DNA from: Thermodesulfobacteriota bacterium | GTDB taxonomy: Bacteria; Desulfobacterota; BSN033; UBA1163 | Reading direction: 5' to 3' | Assembly: GCA_030017685.1 (NCBI GenBank) | Contig: JASEHH010000012.1 | Span: 1-49,976 of the forward strand | Length of the DNA stretch: 49,976 bases | Shown: in pieces, positions 48,930 to 49,976 of the stretch | Layout: each line of letters starts with the position of its first letter | Numbering within the stretch: position 1 is the first letter of the stretch | The notes under the pieces: model-generated | What the model was told of the DNA's origin: nothing | What the model saw: only the letters and a program-made list of their open reading frames with translations | The model's database searches: none | Position numbers and translations under genes: made by a program

Positions 48930-49014
48930 GTCGAAGGGCTCACCACGAACGGAAAAGGGCACATTTAAATCAATTATTTAGCCGTTCGCCCTGAGCGTGT
49001 CGAAGGGTGAACGG
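48857..49014. repeat. Dispersed hairpin repeats overlapping the end of the radical SAM gene
   Basis: A perfect-looking stem CCGTTC-x-CCCT / AGGG-x-GAACGG lies at 48982-49014. Another set (GTTCATGGTTCGACAGAGC ... GGGCTCACCACGAACGG) spans 48870-48951. The class resembles the widespread CCTGTCCTGAGCGAA / TCGAAGGG repeats; a related fragment is near 12473-12505. Confidence 0.7.
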
Positions 49015-49075
49015 CGAATCACGACACAGTTTCTAAAGGGAGAGGTTGAGGGGATTAGGGGGTCCTTATAAATTA

Positions 49076-49756
49076 ATGGATGGCAGAGGATTCAAAGAAG
49101 GAGCCAGAGCCGCACTTCCCGTTGTCTTAGGGTACCTTCCTGTGGGAATGGCCTTCGGCGTTTTGGCACGAAAAGCGGGGCTGACCACTATTGAAGCAGG
49201 CTCAATGAGTCTCCTTGTCTATGCTGGTGCGAGTCAATTCATTGCCGTAGAGATGATCTCAAAAGGAATGGTCTGGTTTCCAATAGTCCTTACGACTTTT
49301 CTTATTAACCTCAGACATCTCCTCATGAGCTCGACCCTCTCCCTTTATTTCAACGGAAATCGAATTCAAACCCTTGGCCTCCTCTCCGCACAGTTGACCG
49401 ATGAGTCCTTTGCCGTGGCGATGTCGAATACCTCAAAGATTGAAAATCGGCCAGAATATCTTTTCGGGCTTCAAATCACCTCTCATATCGCATGGATAAC
49501 GGGTTCGGTGGGAGGAGCGCTATTCGGAGGGCTGATCGATCACAAATCGTATGGCATTCCTTTTGCTCTGCCGGCCCTTTTTATCTGCCTCCTTCTCCTC
49601 CAGATCAGGAAGGTTCATCACTTTTATATCATGGTGATAGCCGGGATATTCTCACTCTTTTTCAAATGGGCATTGCCTGGAAACTGGTATATCATCCTGA
49701 CCGCTCTTCTCGCTTCAGGAATAGGAATATATATCAGTTCAAAGTTGAAAGTTTGA
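49076..49756 (+). CDS. azlC: Branched-chain amino acid exporter large subunit AzlC
   Basis: This membrane protein of about 226 residues has the AzlC signature GYLPVGMAFGVLARKAGLT, YAGASQFIAVEMIS, FLINLRHLLMSSTLS, and LSAQLTDESFAVAMS. AzlCD pairs export branched-chain amino acids or analogues. I choose ATG 49076, the first Met, although the ribosome site (AGGGGG) is about 13 bp away. Its C-terminus is followed by a short AAAGTTGAAAGTTTGAAG tract and then azlD. Its substrate is not determined. Confidence 0.93.
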   Translation: MDGRGFKEGARAALPVVLGYLPVGMAFGVLARKAGLTTIEAGSMSLLVYAGASQFIAVEMISKGMVWFPIVLTTFLINLRHLLMSSTLSLYFNGNRIQTLGLLSAQLTDESFAVAMSNTSKIENRPEYLFGLQITSHIAWITGSVGGALFGGLIDHKSYGIPFALPALFICLLLLQIRKVHHFYIMVIAGIFSLFFKWALPGNWYIILTALLASGIGIYISSKLKV

Positions 49757-49789
49757 AGTTTAAAGTTGAAGGAATAGGGATGACAAAGA

Positions 49790-49976
49790 ATGAGACATGA
49801 GATCCTTATACTCATCTTAGGAATGGCGCTGGTCACTTTCCTCCCCCGCTTTTTTCCCATGGTATTTTTTACCCGATGGGCCATTCCGGAAAGGGTTAAA
49901 AAGGGATTGGACTATTTTCCCATCTCCATTTTAAGCGCCATTGTCTTTCCCATCCTTTTCTTCAACGGAGAAGGAA
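49790..49976 (+). CDS. azlD: AzlD-like small subunit, cut by the window end
   Basis: This frame starts at ATG 49790 and is incomplete at the right edge. It encodes ILILILGMALVTFLPRFFPM, then WAIPERVKKGLDYFPIS and ILSAIVFPILFF, matching the AzlD family (VTYLPRxxPL, helix with xVPxAxLxAL). It follows azlC by about 33 bp, with a short reiterated A/T-rich tract (49738-49772) between. AzlD is the small partner needed for AzlC function. Confidence 0.88.
   Translation, partial: MRHEILILILGMALVTFLPRFFPMVFFTRWAIPERVKKGLDYFPISILSAIVFPILFFNGEG

Overview
The window looks like the chromosome of an uncultured anaerobic bacterium of the Desulfobacterota/Deltaproteobacteria or Nitrospirota type. This is an inference from gene content: cobalamin radical SAM enzymes, many [4Fe-4S] proteins, an apparent selenoprotein, a NifU-type scaffold, and abundant short palindromic repeats of the kind common in subsurface genomes. 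No rRNA, tRNA or CRISPR array was seen.

Region 1 (1-12.8 kb, minus strand) is a defence and mobile-element island. A type I restriction-modification operon (hsdR, an HTH gene, a nucleotidyltransferase gene, hsdM, hsdS) has taken two insertions. One is an IS701-like element with a DUF4338/DruA-type N-terminal domain, which splits the HTH gene in frame with a TTAG target duplication. The other is a REP-associated tyrosine transposase flanked by inverted GTAG-headed REPs between hsdM and hsdS. Upstream lie a RadC-type gene, a cupin, and an intact MntA/HepT toxin-antitoxin pair.

Region 2 (12.9-17.1 kb, minus) holds mntP, a degenerate metallophosphoesterase, a SurA-N/thioredoxin fusion and a CcdA-like protein with two thioredoxin-like domains, probably an envelope thiol-redox group. 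A 235-bp GTAA-ended MITE with an 8-bp target duplication separates its promoter from the divergent arsenic operon arsR, permease, thioredoxin-like gene, acr3 (17.4-20.2 kb, plus). The thioredoxin-like gene has an in-frame TGA at the first active-site cysteine and a fitting bacterial SECIS-like hairpin, so it probably encodes a selenoprotein.

Region 3 (20.3-30.2 kb, minus) contains chrA, a DUF134 regulator with a NifX/NifB-like gene, a QueG-like protein, nifU, cysE, and an electron-transfer set: a polyferredoxin membrane protein, a Tat DUF362 protein, a Tat aldo/keto reductase with Fe-S motifs, and a DUF6599 protein.

Region 4 (30.4-42.9 kb, plus) starts with lexA and a truncated Rad51-like ORF. 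It continues with a compact cluster: a B12-type radical SAM protein, a homocitrate/isopropylmalate synthase-like enzyme, aconitase-type large and small subunits, an FAD oxidoreductase, LuxE-like and LuxC-like acid-reduction enzymes, and a U32 Fe-S protein. It reads as one pathway for building a 2-oxo or polycarboxylic acid and reducing an acid to an aldehyde. I know of no described pathway with this gene set, and it is the best candidate in the window for an undescribed system.

Region 5 (43.2-49.98 kb) holds a DedA protein, a ferredoxin, an rpoD-like sigma factor (minus strand, clear promoter and terminator), a PHP phosphoesterase, a half-size EamA transporter, a radical SAM protein, and azlC followed by azlD, which is cut by the window edge.
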